DNA from: Azadirachta indica
Taxonomy: Eukaryota > Streptophyta > Magnoliopsida > Sapindales > Meliaceae
DNA length: 64,000 bases
Direction of reading: 5' to 3'
NCBI GenBank assembly: GCA_022749755.1
Contig: CM040453.1
Span: 11,107,368-11,171,367, forward strand
Of the stretch, positions 11,465-23,530 are shown piece by piece (position 1 is the stretch's first letter; every line of letters starts with the position of its first letter). The notes beneath the pieces were generated by a model. It saw only the letters and a program-made list of their open reading frames with translations. It was not told where the DNA came from and did not search any database. The position numbers and the translations under genes were made by a program.

Positions 11465-14400
11465 ATGATGTCGTCATCTATTGATAATAAAGAAGACAAT
11501 GGCCTCGAAAGACAGGAATCATTACAGCATGAAATTCATATTGGCCCTCCTTCACCTACGAAACCTGGTATATATTTTGCTATTACAAAAAATCTCCTTT
11601 ACTCCTATTTGATTATGCATGCTTGTTTATAAGATACTTATAAAATCTTACAAAAATGATACAAGGATATTGTAATATACTTTCTAACATTTGAACAAAT
11701 GGCACATGCTCTTGGATTTTTAGGATGCATTAGATATCCCTAAGTTTTGAGAAAATAAGAGATATTCTTCACTTATAAATTTGACATATTAGAATATTAT
11801 ATTTTAATTCCTAAACTTAAGTAAAATAATAAAATGTATATAAGTGTCTCATGCTTAACAATTTAGTCCCATTATTTCTAACATATTATTATTAAGAATT
11901 AAAATATTAAACTTTAAAAGATCTATTTTATTCTATTATTTTAAGAAATTTTAGAATAAAATATAATTAATTTTAAATTTAAATGCTAACAATAATTTCA
12001 AACAAATGTATATGCGAAAATACTCCAAACCTTTTTTTAAACTTTATTGATAATAATTTAGTATGTAGATATTTAAAAATTATATTATTTTTATCGCACA
12101 ATAGTAAATTTAATTCACATATTATAATATATTATTCTCTTTTTTTAATCATAAAGTAATTATTTAGATTTGTTTCAACTTATTGTTAACATTTTAATTT
12201 AAATAAATGATATTTCTATGTACCCCCTTGACTTTTGAAAAAAATACTACATCCTTTATCCAAAATAAAATATTAACAATAAATTAGAAAAAATCTAAGT
12301 AATTATTTTGCGAAAAAAATAGATTGGGAGTATTATAAATATTATAAAGAAAAAGAAAAATTTTAAATAAAATAAAAATAATAAATTGTAATATATGAAT
12401 TAAATTTAATGTTATGTCTACGGAATAGACAAATATACTTTTATATTTTTATTTGATAGTTTACTATTGTTTTGATTAGAAACTTGAAAAGAAAATTTGA
12501 TTGTGTTTATTTGCAATAAATATAGTATGTGTTTCTTGTTTATTAGGTTATGAAGGACAAATTTGAGATTGTTATTATTTATGAGATAATTGATTCTTAA
12601 CCAAAATATCCAAGACTATGTTTGAAACTGTTACACTTGATATTAAAGTGCAATCATGATTATATTTGGTAACTTAATCTTTCCAATTTGGTTGTTGTAT
12701 AAGTACATTTTCATCGTTAAATTTTTTAAAATAATAAATTCACGTAGCTTTTACAATTTTTATGCACTTCCACGAATACCAACATAGCTTAAATATTTCA
12801 TATTGTGTTGTTAAAAATTTTATGAACTTCAAAAACAGAATATATGTGTTTGCTAAATTTATCACTAAGGTAATGTCCATAATAATGAGAACGCACAAAA
12901 ATTGAAATATACGTTGAGAAATTTAGTAGTTGATAAAAATTTCAAAGGTCCTTGAAGAAATTAATAATCTCACAGATTTTTTTATTCATGCATTTACTTC
13001 GTTTATATCATGCTTGCTTGAGACGAGTAAAATTATAATTATGATTAAAGTAAATCATAATAAAAAATAGAATTTAATCAATTTTAGGATTTATAACACT
13101 CTTCAAATTCTAATAAATTATACTACATGCTTATTTGTTTTTTATTTGAAATTTGGATGTGAAATAAGAATAAATTTGAATGATTTTGAATAATATATTT
13201 ATTTTTTATTTATCATGTGTAAATATCAGTATTTGAAAATTGATAATCTCATTTATGATATTCTTATAAAAAATTAGGATAAACTCTATATATTAAGAAA
13301 TAAATAATTTTTTCATACACACATGTTATCGATATGTGAAATTCGTTCTTTAATTTCTTGCTTGCTATGAGTTGACAGCGGACAAGAGATCTCCGCACTT
13401 AGAATTGTACAGATATGCCTTGGATGGATACTGGATACCTGCAAAGTACACCATCCTTGAATATTCAAATAAGATCACAGCTACGGATACGATCACAAAG
13501 CAAGGTGACACTGTTCTCCACGTTGCAGTCGCTGCAAACCACACTCGTTTTGTTAAAAGACTGGTCGAGGAGGACTTCGCGAATGCAAAGGATTTGGCTA
13601 TTAAGAATGTTGTAGGAAAAACAGCTTTACATTATGCCGCATCATCTGGCAATTTGGAACTTGTTCAATTCATGATTGAGAAGAATGAAGAGTTAGCAAT
13701 GATTCGAGACAAAGACGACATGTTACCACTTCACATAGCAGCTCTGTCAGGCCATGAAGAGATCGTACGCTACCTTTATCGACTATCTAATCTCAACAAC
13801 CTGAATAACGAGGATAAGATTGAATTGCTTGTGGCTTTGATAGACAGTGATTTATACGGTAAGAAGTAATCTCAACAACTGTTGGTAAGGTTTGAATATT
13901 CATTCTTGCATATATGATGATGGTATGAACGTAATTGCTGTATGTGTCCAGATGTGGCGTGGGAATTGGTTCGTGATTATAAAAAGTTAGCTGTTTGTCG
14001 TAATAGAAAAGGGGAGACAGCGTTGCATGCGTTGGCTCGAAAGCCTACGGCATCTTCTAACTTGACCAACCGAGATCAAGATCAGCTGCGAGGAATTATA
14101 TTCCTTCTAGCTCGTGTTGAGGGGTTCTTCGAGTTGTGTAAGTTTCAATTCTTTCTATCTTTATCTTTATGACTTCTCCTGAGTATGCCTTGGTTAGTTA
14201 TATACGTAGCTATCTTTTTAATCTAAAATAAATTTACACAACTTTCTTTTGAATTAAGCTTTCCTAATTAAAGTTTTCCTTTAGCTAGGTCCTTGAAAGT
14301 TTTTGAAAACATGGACTTCCCTGATTTTCTTAAATTTTGATATATATATATATATATAATTGTCTTAAAACATTTTATATCTCTACACATATATATCTAC

Positions 14401-16562
14401 ATTTCTAAAATCTATAAACTAAACTATAGGAAGTTCCACCGAGATATACCCATTTACTTTACATAATAATATTTATTTTATATAAAAATTACATTTTTGA
14501 ATAGCATGTAGTAGTCAACTTAAATTTAAAAAATGTATTTTTATTATTTTCCTACAAAAACATTAAAGCCAAATTTATTTTGTTGTAAAAATAATTATTT
14601 GTTATTTTAGTTTCATAAATACCCCTTAAAACAAACTCTTACGTGTCTTTTTGATTGTAAGAAAAAAAGCAGATTTTTTAATTTTTAATAAGACTTTTAA
14701 AAAAATAATCTTATTCATTTCACACCAAAATTAGGTAGAATGTTATTAGGTGATAATTATATCCCAAAAATATCGCACACCAAAATGCTCTTGAAGTCAC
14801 AAACCAAAAATAAAATCCTAAAATCATTAATTCATTATATCCAATGCATCTCCCAACTAGGAATACATATATATTTAAGCCAAAAAAATAATATATATAT
14901 ATATAACTAAAAAAAATTATTCCTTAAATAATTATAAATTTATAAAAAAATTCAGTTTTTACATTTTCTAATAATTTTTTAATTCTTTACGCGCCACATT
15001 TTATCACACGATTTTGAAGAAATTCTTTATGTTAGAAACAAAATTTCTCTCTCTCTTTTGTTTTTTTTCTAAATTTGTACATATCAACTTCATTTTTAAA
15101 GTTAATTGATTATCTTAGCTAAATACATTTTAATTATTTTCACGGATTTTTATTTCATACAATGTAATTGAATATTTGTTTAATAGAATTAATATAAAAA
15201 CTTATTATATCATATAATAATTTTTTTGCAAATCTTAGAATTTGAATTGGTATAAATTAATTAGCACATATATATATATGTATGTATGAGTTAAGTTAAA
15301 GTTAATTATTTATTACTTTTGTTAACAAAACTTATCTTAATATACATACATTATTATCATTTTTAATTAGAAGTAGCCCCCCAAATAAAATATTATGGCA
15401 GTGAATATGAGCTGCTCATCATATCATAAAGTTTTTCTTGAATTAACTTTGACTTAAACAAAAAATGCAGTTTCACATACCAGGAGCGAGAGCAGCTCTC
15501 TAAATGCAGACAAAGCCAAAATACAACTAATCCAAAGTATTTGGTATCAGGTCACACTTTTAGATGGCAACAAGATTGTAGAACTAGCTAAAGAACCTTG
15601 GTCATTAATATTTGTTGCTGCGGAAAAAGGGAACTTCGAATTTCTCAGAATACTTATAGATGGCTATCCTGATATCTTGCGGGAAGTTGACATTAATGGT
15701 CGTAGCATATTTCATATCGCTATTTTAAATCGTCAGGAGAATATTTTCAAATTTATTAATTATATTGGTCCAATTAAAGATGTGATAGTTTCGTCAGTGG
15801 ATAAAGAAGGCAATACTATGTTGCATTTGGCTGCAATGCAAGCACCATTAAGTCGCCTAAAAGTTGTACCTGGAGCAGCTCTTCAAATGGAGCGAGAAGT
15901 ATTATGGTTTGAGGTGAGTCTTCGACTTAGACCAACTCTTCTTTCTTTTTTTATGAATTGATAGTATGTGTCCTGATATTATATGATTGTAGAAAGTGCG
16001 TAAGATTGTGCGACCATCAGATGTTGAAGCTACAAACAAGGAAGGGAAAACTCCTCGACATTTATTTGCTGAGAGTCACAAAGAATTAAAAATAGAAGGC
16101 GAAAAATGGATGAAGGACACAGCAAATTCATGCATGGTTGTGGCAACACTAGTTGCCACTGTTGTTTTTGCCGCTGCTTTCACCGTACCAGGTGGTAATA
16201 AAGAAGATACAGGGGCTCCCAATTTCCTTAAACAGATTTCCTTTCTAATTTTTGCCATATCAGATGCAATATCCTTGATATTCTCAGCAATCTCAATACT
16301 TAGCTTCCTATCAATCCTTACTTCCAATTACGAGGAAGAAGACTTCATTTCCATTTTACCCAAGAATCTAGTGGTTGGAATTGCTTCACTTTTCTTGTCA
16401 ATAGCATCAATGATGATAGTGTTTTGTGCAACTTTTTTCATCGTTTTTAATGGAGGAACGTTATCGATTCCTATTCTCATTACCCTCCTTGCTTCTCTAC
16501 CAGTCATATTTTTCATTCGGAGACATCACCGTTTCTTTGTTAAGACAAGTCGTACCTTTTGA
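11465..16562 (+). CDS. Ankyrin repeat protein with C-terminal PGG membrane domain (Ank1)
   Basis: A plant membrane ankyrin protein of the ACD6/ITN1 class; members act in defence, cell death or salt responses, but the role of this one is unknown. Five coding exons join in frame: 11465-11567, 13379-13858, 13952-14137, 15471-15913 and 15993-16562 (593 aa). The ATG at 11465 is the first in the frame that continues across the introns. Ankyrin repeats are visible at residues about 74-100 (GDTVLHVAVAAN), 112-138 (GKTALHYAASSGN) and 145-170 (LPLHIAALSGHEE), with further ones in exons 3 and 4 (GETALHALARK, GRSIFHIAILN, GNTMLHLAAMQ). The last exon has the PGG domain (PGG at about 470-472) and about four hydrophobic segments. 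The stop TGA replaces a CGA present in Ank2, shortening the C-terminus by about 22 residues. Confidence 0.9.
11568..13378 (+). other. Ank1 intron between N-terminal exon and first ankyrin exon
   Basis: A 1.8-kb AT-rich intron. Its distal third (about 12540-13378) is clearly paralogous to 31.0-33.0 kb in Ank2, and part of it to 63.78-64.0 kb. The fold-back insertion found in the Ank2 intron is absent here. Confidence 0.7.
14138..15470 (+). other. Ank1 intron before the fourth coding exon
   Basis: AT-rich, with TA microsatellites at about 14340-14360, 14890-14904 and 15272-15282 and no coding frame. It is the counterpart of 33787-34736 in Ank2, but the inner parts are diverged. Confidence 0.6.
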
Positions 16563-18960
16563 TCATTGGTCTCTGTATTTTCTGCTCGGTTGGTTGCTGC
16601 GTTTTTTTTGGGTTCTTGGTTCTGTTTTGGGTCTGCAGTTAGTTTTTGATGGAGTTAATGTTTGGTGCTATTTGTTGATATGCTGTTTGTTTCTGATTGT
16701 CGACATTAATTATTACTTTCTCAAATGATTGTTTGTTTATAAATTTACTGCAAAAAATCAATAAGGATGCTGTTTGATTTAGCTTAGCTATGACTATCTC
16801 TCTTAGTTTTTGAAATTCTGTATTCTCGAATTGAAAATAAGTAATATAAATTATACTCATACAAGTACTTTTGCATAATCAAATATAATAGAAATAAATA
16901 ATATTTTATATGACTTATTTTTATTTATAATATTAATTGTTTCGTATCTAATTGTATTATATCATACTTTGTATAAATAAATTTTGCAACAATAGTTTGC
17001 GTATAATATTATAATTATACTAAATGTTTAAATTTTTTTTAAAATATGAAAGTAATAAATTATTTATACTCATGTTGTGTCAAAATTTATGTTAAATGTT
17101 TTAAAATTTTAGTAAAATATTTTAACTTCTAAGTTTTAAAAAAGTATATTATATTGAGCTACGGTGTGCTAGATAACCATTATAATATATTAGTACTATA
17201 AATTTATTAACTAAATTTACTAATTTAAGTTTTGAATATTGCAGGTTATTCTATTAATAAAATAGATTAATAAGTCGTTCCATTAATATAAGTAAAAGAG
17301 TAAAAAATGAATAACCTATAGAAATATCATATTTCGCAAAAAATTAGTTACCATATTCTTTTTATAATTTCTTTAATTTTTATGAAATTAATCTGTGATT
17401 ACTGCATGTATAATTTAACTAATCTCTCAAATTTAATGAGCTTTAAGAAATTTTATTATTATTATTTTGCTGAACGGTAACCAAATTTATTAGTGAATAT
17501 TAAATTTATATTATTTTCAATTTCATGTAATCTCATAAACGTATTCCACGCATTACATTGTATTGTATTTGGTTAATTAGATTATATTGTAAGGTATTAG
17601 AGTATATTATATCGAAGTATCATACTATACAGTCATTATAATAATTCCTCTTGTGGATAACCATATTAGAGTGTAATCTTACTTTTAATTAAAAGTAAAA
17701 AGATATCTATTTTTTCACATTAAATTGTAAATATTAAACTAATTAATATAAGAATATATTAAAAATGTAATATAAATTAAGGGAATTATATCTTCCCTGA
17801 GGTATGAAAAATCCATATTTAAATGGCAGGTTTAAAGAAACTCGCATATACATCTTCTAAACTATCAATTGACCGTTAAAGAACTGTTAAGATCAAGAGT
17901 ATTTTTTGACATTTCACCACTTAACTATTTTCACTTATTACATAATTAAGTCTATGAAAAATTGTATTTATTATTCATCGATCATTCAAGATTTCAAAGT
18001 AATAAGGGTGGAATGCATAGCTTTTGCAGTTCCTTTTACTAGTTGCATTATTTTAGAGGTCACTAATTAAATGTGTTAGCTAAATCAATTATTTCAAACA
18101 TAACAACAAGAACAACAACAACAACAAATATTTGATCCAAATTAATTTTACTGGAGATTAAAAAGCGTATAAGATATATATCAATGACATAATATTATCA
18201 CATTAATGTGTATAACAAAATTTGCATGTTTATTATTATTGTCTATTACAATCACAATTATTTTTTTACAATTAATGACAAATTTTAAATCATACTTGTT
18301 TCATATATTAATAGATAATAATCATAAATTCACCAAGTGGTAAGAAAAATAGTCAAATAATATAAAAAATTATTAGAAATAATGATATTAATTTGTTGAA
18401 AAAAATTAAATATATGTTGAAAATTTTTACCTTAAACATAAAAATATCATTATTTGTAATTATTTTTGTATTGTTTGACTATTTTCTTTGTCACTTAATG
18501 AATTTCAATTATTGATTAGGGTGAAAAATAAAACATTAAAAAACTAAAAACTTTAAAACCATAAGTAAAAAAAAAAAATGATGGAAATTTTAAAAAGAAA
18601 AATAAAAAAAGAAAGATGGTAGCCTTAAAATAAGAAATTAAATAAATTCAAAGAAATTAATTTTTTATTTTTTAATTGAATTTGAATTATTTTTATATAT
18701 CTAATTTATTTAACAAAAAATCAACTAAACATTATTAAAAAAAAGATATTTATATCATTATATTAGCAGTTAGTATAATATAAAGGTAGAGAGCGATATT
18801 TTTATCATTGAATTAATTAATACTAAGTTAATAATTAATTTTAATAGAAAAGTTAACAAAAAAAGTGTATTTGATAATTATTTTTTAAAGGGATATAAGT
18901 GTTATTTAGGCAATAAAATAAGAGTTCTTATGTCATTTGTTCTATAATATAGTATAATAT
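16563..18960. other. Downstream flank of Ank1 and AT-rich spacer
   Basis: The stretch to about 17000 is paralogous to the Ank2 downstream flank (about 35900-36260), for example GATGCTGTTTGAT and AAATTCTGTATTCT. It also retains a decayed version of the C-terminal codons that Ank2 still uses. From 17000 to 18960 I see only AT-rich DNA with no supportable feature. Confidence 0.5.
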
Positions 18961-19186
18961 ATATATAATATAATATAAAAATTAATTAATGAACAAGGTA
19001 GAGAATTTTCAAGTCTCACAGACAGACAGTACTGGAGCTTCTCTTACATATTATTCTCTTATATATTATACAAATAGATTTGAGTACAGTACATAAACCG
19101 AACTTGGCTGAGAACCCCAGGTAGCTACCATGCTTGCTAGGGTAGAAGCTAGAAAGACAGCGATAGAAAAAGAATAGAAAATCACT

Positions 19187-19459
19187 TTATTTAATTTTGT
19201 ATCCCAAATGGAGGACATATTTGACAAGCCGATCGAGATCCTGATCCAAACTAATAGTTCCATCGTTGTTGGCGTCTGCATGTCGAAGCGCCTGCCAAGC
19301 GCGGAAAGCAGGCCAGGGTGAACTGAGTTCTTCAAAGGCGTTCTTCAGTTCTTTCTTGCTCAGGCGCCCATTTCTATCCCGATCATGTTTCCTGAAAAGC
19401 ATTTTCAACTGCTCTTCATTGTAAGTCACCGGCACAGTTGAAAATTTAGATAAAGGCAT
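19187..19459 (-). CDS. Small EF-hand calcium-binding protein (EF1), 90 aa
   Basis: A single-exon gene with two EF-hands, of a small plant family of about 80-90 residue proteins likely acting as calcium sensors in the cytosol. It starts with MPLSKFSTVP. EF loop 1 (residues 26-37, DRDRNGRLSKKE) has all canonical ligands. EF loop 2 (62-73, DANNDGTISLDQ) keeps D1, N3, D5, G6 and I8 but has Q at position 12 where the bidentate Glu belongs; one extra residue in the exit helix may explain this. There is no signal peptide or membrane segment. The gene lies opposite in strand to the ankyrin genes. Its paralogue EF2 at 53.6 kb is much more decayed. Confidence 0.88.
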   Translation of the reverse strand: MPLSKFSTVPVTYNEEQLKMLFRKHDRDRNGRLSKKELKNAFEELSSPWPAFRAWQALRHADANNDGTISLDQDLDRLVKYVLHLGYKIK

Positions 19460-19611
19460 CTAGATCCTGATGGGGCCTTTGGAGTAGTAAAATTATGTGA
19501 TATGGATCGACGGTCGATCGCAGGCAGGAGGCGAGGCCTTACTACGTGAGAGGCCAATTAAAATATAGCAAGATATGAATGAGAACCTTGTGGATTTACA
19601 TGTACATACAT

Positions 19612-19624
19612 CCCTTATATAGAG
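19612..19624 (-). promoter_or_regulatory. TATA box of EF1
   Basis: On the minus strand this reads CTCTATATAAGGG, about 155 bp upstream of the EF1 ATG, a suitable distance for a TATA box with a 5' UTR of roughly 125 nt. In EF2 the same place has expanded into a TA microsatellite (about 53990-54006). Confidence 0.65.
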
Positions 19625-20075
19625 TTTCCTTCTCACGTTACTTTACGTAAAACTTCATTTTATTTTATTTATTATAGTTTGAAAACTAGCAACTTACTAA
19701 TTAATTATTAATTTATATTGCAAAGATTCTTATTTCTTTGTAGAAATCATAAGCAAAGCAGATTCTGGTGACTTGCTTTAATTAAATTAGAATCTGATTC
19801 CGAAAAGGTACATAAATAATTTATATCCGCAAATGAAGAATCTGACTTGAAAAGGAACAAGTAATAAATGAGGATTATTCTGTTCAATATATGCACGCAA
19901 CCATCTATATATCGCTTTCAGAATTTATAATTAATTAATGCTTATATTAATTACATGATAATTACCATGCAAATAATTTGAATTAATTTCTTCTACGTAA
20001 AAATTAAGCTACTTCAGGCTTTGTCATGTACGTGCTTCAGTTTTATTTATTTATATTAATTATTGCATATCATCC

Positions 20076-20114
20076 CACACGTGACTTAAACTACTTATTA
20101 TTAAGTCACGTGTG
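20076..20114. promoter_or_regulatory. Perfect 14-bp inverted repeat with two G-boxes upstream of EF1
   Basis: The arms CACACGTGACTTAA (20076-20089) and TTAAGTCACGTGTG (20101-20114) flank an 11-nt loop. Each arm holds a CACGTG core, the binding site of plant bZIP and bHLH factors (established). It lies about 620 bp upstream of the EF1 ATG. The EF2 copy (54502-54539) has an intact right arm but a changed left arm end. Confidence 0.7.
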
Positions 20115-20165
20115 AATTAATAATTACGTAGATTTATTATTTAATTAGATTGCCTTCTTAATAAG

Positions 20166-20207
<42 letters not shown>
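20166..20207. repeat. ATT/TTA microsatellite
   Basis: About 14 uninterrupted copies of a TTA trinucleotide in the EF1 upstream region. The EF2 copy has a TA run (about 54596-54610) at the corresponding place. Confidence 0.95.
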
Positions 20208-20599
20208 TCAAAAGTGAAATATTCGTTCCACGGGGGACATGTACATGATAAGATTGGATCGAATCTAAATCTAGCTAAATGGCAACCCATTTCTACTTTT
20301 TTTCTACACAAGCCCACTGGAAATTAAACTAACAGACAACTAAACTTTTTGAATTCTATTCCTTTTTTAAAGAGAGAAAAACTTAAATCGAATAAGTGTA
20401 ATAGGATTATTTAATAAAAATCTGTTATGTATTTAAAAATTTTTCTTTTATCATAATAATTATATTTGACAAAATTGATTGATTATTAAATAAAATGGAT
20501 GGATATGAAATTTATTCTAAAAATTTTGGAATTTGTTGTGGCAGACTAAATTGTCATGATTTATAAACCATTTTCAAAATTTGTTAATTTTCTAAACCT

Positions 20600-20835
20600 T
20601 AGAGATATATTTGTTATTATACAAAAATATCGCATTCAAACCCGATATTCGCCAGCTAGCCCAACCTCACGAACTCTCCTCTATTTTTAATTAAATGCTC
20701 GGCCACGTAATCTTCGAATAAATAGATTAGACTTATCGTTCCCTCGTTGTATTAACGCACTTCTTTTCTTTATTCTCGTCATTTTTCCACTATATTTTAG
20801 TAGAGCGTGTCTAAGAGTTCCAGATTGATAAATCA
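20600..20835 (+). repeat. Orphan ankyrin promoter/leader module (degenerate)
   Basis: Contains GATATTCGCCAGCTAGCCC, ATTAGACTTATCGTTCCCTC and a leader ending AGATTGATAAATC in place of the splice donor. No ankyrin exon follows. It is the empty-site counterpart of 55.06-55.69 kb, which holds a MITE. Confidence 0.7.
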
Positions 20836-21045
20836 ATTTTTCGTATCTTTTCAATAGTAATAATAATATAAAGAGATATTATATACACCCTCTAATATTT
20901 AGAAAGCGTAAATATCTCGTAAGCTTTCAACGAGTACTAGATATTCCTTTAAATTTTTAGAAAATAAAAAAATATGATTACATTTTAAAAGAATAAAAAG
21001 ATATCTTTGACATTCACACATACAATATGCCACTTGTATTGTATA

Positions 21046-21046
<1 letters not shown>

Positions 21047-21080
<34 letters not shown>

Positions 21081-21081
21081 C
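21047..21081. repeat. TG/TA compound microsatellite
   Basis: A GT run followed by a TA run. Other simple repeats nearby are GAA at about 21384-21411 and TA at 22138-22160. Confidence 0.9.
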
Positions 21082-21304
21082 TGATTCTTCCAATTCTATA
21101 TATACATGACAAGATCAGCCAGCTTCACTTATATATCTTCTTCTTCTTCTTTTTATTTGTTTTTTTGGCCTTTTCTTCTAATTAAATAATATACATGATC
21201 ATGTCCTTATTCTTTCAATTAGAAGGTGCTCATGGGGTAAGAGCAAAAGTATGGATTCTTGTTTTTCACAACTAAAAGAAAATTAATCGGAATCATATCA
21301 TAAA

Positions 21305-21960
21305 TAAAAAAGCCAGCACTCTGTGGAGGGACGTCCACCACATTTTGTGGTGAGACTCACACAAAAGAAAAATAAAATAAATGAGAAGAAGAAGAAGAAG
21401 AAGAAGAAGAAATTTTTGGCATGGTTTGATGCAAAGATTCTAGAAGGCAGAGAAATGACGCAAAAGGCAGCACGGACACGATTAAAACGCGTCTAAGGAA
21501 GTTGCTTCACCGCGTTATCTTCATCGGTGGTGCCTATCCCTGTTGATCAAATTATAGAAGGCGGTTTAAGGGAGCTTGCCTATAGAGAGCAAGCTCCACT
21601 CCTCATTTCAAGTCTTCTCTCAAGAAAAGTGAATCTCCAGAAGAGGCAAAGCTAAGAAGGCAAGCCAGAAAAGAGGGAGCAGGCAATAAAGAGGATTTTC
21701 TACAGCATGAAAGTGCCAAGGGTTATTACGTCAAGGAGAGTGAAGGGTTTATTTGTATCAAGAAGAGTGTGAAAGTTATCCACACCATGAAGCGTGTGAA
21801 GCTCATTTGTAAAATAAAGAGTTGTGATTCCATCATTTTATTAACGAGAGTGGTGAGATTATTGTGTGTATTACCTCAATTTCTTGAGTGCATATCTCAG
21901 ATCTGTATAAAATCTAAGACGTTGTGTTGACTACTATTTTTAAATAGTGAGAAAAGTCAA
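21305..21960 (+). mobile_element. LTR- or pararetrovirus-like control block, copy A
   Basis: More GC-rich than its surroundings. It contains in order AAATGACGCAAAAGGCAGCA (a TGACG as-1-like motif), TGCCTATAGAGAGCAAGCTCC (TATA-like box), and about 200-250 nt later AAAATAAAGAG (poly(A)-signal-like), the arrangement of an LTR or a caulimovirus-type promoter and leader. No coding region, primer-binding site or element end was found. A paralogue lies at about 58720-59290 with deletions. It could also be an ordinary non-coding transcription unit. Confidence 0.35.
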
Positions 21961-22154
21961 AATTATCTTGTGGTTTTTCATTTTGCATAGAAGGATAAAC
22001 TTTTGGTGTTCTATATTGTTTTTGTAGTTATATGAATACTATTTTTTTATATGTTATTATTCATCCAAGGTGTTGATATGAGCTCTACTAATTATTTCTG
22101 CTACTTTCAAGTGTTGTTTATCAGAGAGCTCATTACATATATATATATATATAT

Positions 22155-23090
22155 ATATATTGTTTTCAAAAGTGAACTATATATTCAGTTCAATAGCGAT
22201 ATGTACATGAGAAGATTGGTTGGAATCTAAATCTAGTTAAGTGCTTGTCCATTTCTATTTTTTTACACAACCCTAGTAGAAATTGAAGTAACTATAACAA
22301 CTAAACATTTTTAATTCTATTCCTCTCTTAAAGAAGAAAAATTTAAATAGAATAAGTATAATAGGATAATCCAATAAGAATTTATATTTTTATGTTAATT
22401 TTTTCTTTCATTATAATTAATTATCTTTTACAAGATTGATTGATTTTAAAATGAATAAGCAGTGACAATTGTCTTATAAAGACTCGCTTTCGCTGCGGCT
22501 TCGGTGGGTTCCTTTAACCAAGCTACTGTCTATGAGTTGTCGCATATTCTTTAACAGGAATGCAGTCATGTATGCTTAACAAGAATTTACTGAATAAATA
22601 TATAGATGATATGATATACTTTTTTTTCCTAAAATTTTTTCTTGTCTCAAAAACAAGGCATATAAAGGACTCACTTTATTGAGAAAAATATTTTAGGTGA
22701 TTTTTTTTAATCAATAGGCATTACAAATGAGAGAATATGACTTTCATCAACAAGGTGTCATAATAGACTTTATGTGATTTTTCTATTTCTAATAATATAA
22801 ATTATCTTATGAAAAATAGGTGTGGGTATTTATGAGTTTAACCTGTAAATTTTTTTTCTGAAATTATACAAGGTTTATATAAAAATGTTTAGATTTAAAA
22901 TTACTCACAAATTAGGAGAGATCTAGTAGCCTAATTAATCATGTCTTATTTAAAAAAGACAAGAGAACAAAAAGGGGAGAAATTATTGTGTTCTTGTTTT
23001 ATTTTATTTTAAAATTTCAAAAAATAGCGGAAATATAACAAAGATCTCTCGAAGGATCTCAAGCAATTAGTGAGTGAGAATTCATGATCA
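22155..23090. repeat. Spacer repeat, copy A (paralogous to 59.6-60.4 kb)
   Basis: Starts with TTTTCAAAAGTGAACTATAT, a sequence also found near 20210, 54630 and 59590, so this piece exists in four copies. The alignment with 59590-60400 continues through CAAGAATTTACTGAATAAAT and CATTACAAATGAGAGAAT. The plastid insertion at 22455 is missing in the other copy. Confidence 0.8.
22455..22557 (-). pseudogene. rrn23: Nuclear insertion of plastid DNA: fragment of 23S rRNA gene
   Basis: A GC-rich island of about 100 bp. Read on the minus strand it contains GACAGTAGCTTGGTTAAAGG, AACCCACCGAAGCCGCAGCG, AAAGCGAGTCTTTATAAGAC and AATTGTCACTGCTTAT, which match my recollection of plastid 23S rRNA apart from several transitions. 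It is too short to be functional. It sits inside a spacer repeat whose paralogue at about 59.88 kb lacks it, so it entered after the duplication or was lost from the other copy. Confidence 0.78.
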
Positions 23091-23092
23091 CC

Positions 23093-23530
23093 CCTATTTT
23101 TTGACATAATATCCCCAATCCCGCTCTATTAGTTGACCATGTTAATTTTTAAGGACAATTATGTATTTTTATTAATTAGCATAATAATATGTGAGTTCAT
23201 AAAATTTAAGCCATTAATTTGATTAGTCTTAATATTTCAAAAATAGTTATAAAATCTTAATATATTAAAAAATAATAATTATACCTTTATGAAATAATAG
23301 TTAACTAAAAAAACTTATTTTTAACTTCTAAATGAAAATAAATATTTAAATAATAGTATGTATTATTCTATAATATATTAAATATAAATTTACAAATTAT
23401 TCTTTGAATATAAATTTATCTAAATTTTCAATTTTCTTTAATAAGATATTCATAAATTGAATGATCAAGTTTACAATTTTAAAAATAACTTTGAATTTTC
23501 TTCTTAACTCACATGTTCATTGATTGATCA
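23093..23530. repeat. Left arm of a fold-back repeat (same family as 52.1 and 60.4 kb)
   Basis: Shares CCGCTCTATTAGTTGACC-type starts, long AT tracts and TTGAATGATCAAGTTTAC with the elements at about 60.4 and 52.1 kb. Only one arm is recognisable here. Confidence 0.55.

Larger units (their letters stand above)
18960..20830. repeat. Segmental duplication copy A (EF-hand gene with flanks)
   Basis: The whole block, including 3' flank, EF-hand gene, promoter and hairpin, aligns by eye with 53.27-55.7 kb in the same order and orientation. Shared landmarks include GGTAGAGAATTTTCAAG versus AGTAGAGAATTTTCAAG, AGACAGCGATAGAAAAAG versus AGACAGAGATAGAAAAAG, and CAGGCAGGAGGC. Confidence 0.85.

Noticed and set aside
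15540..15560. TTGGTATCAGGT as a retrotransposon primer-binding site
   Set aside because: It lies in an Ank1 coding exon (IWYQVT) and is a chance similarity.
22455..22557. A tRNA, snoRNA or SINE gene in the GC-rich island
   Set aside because: No A/B box or box C/D set; plastid 23S rDNA explains the entire island better.
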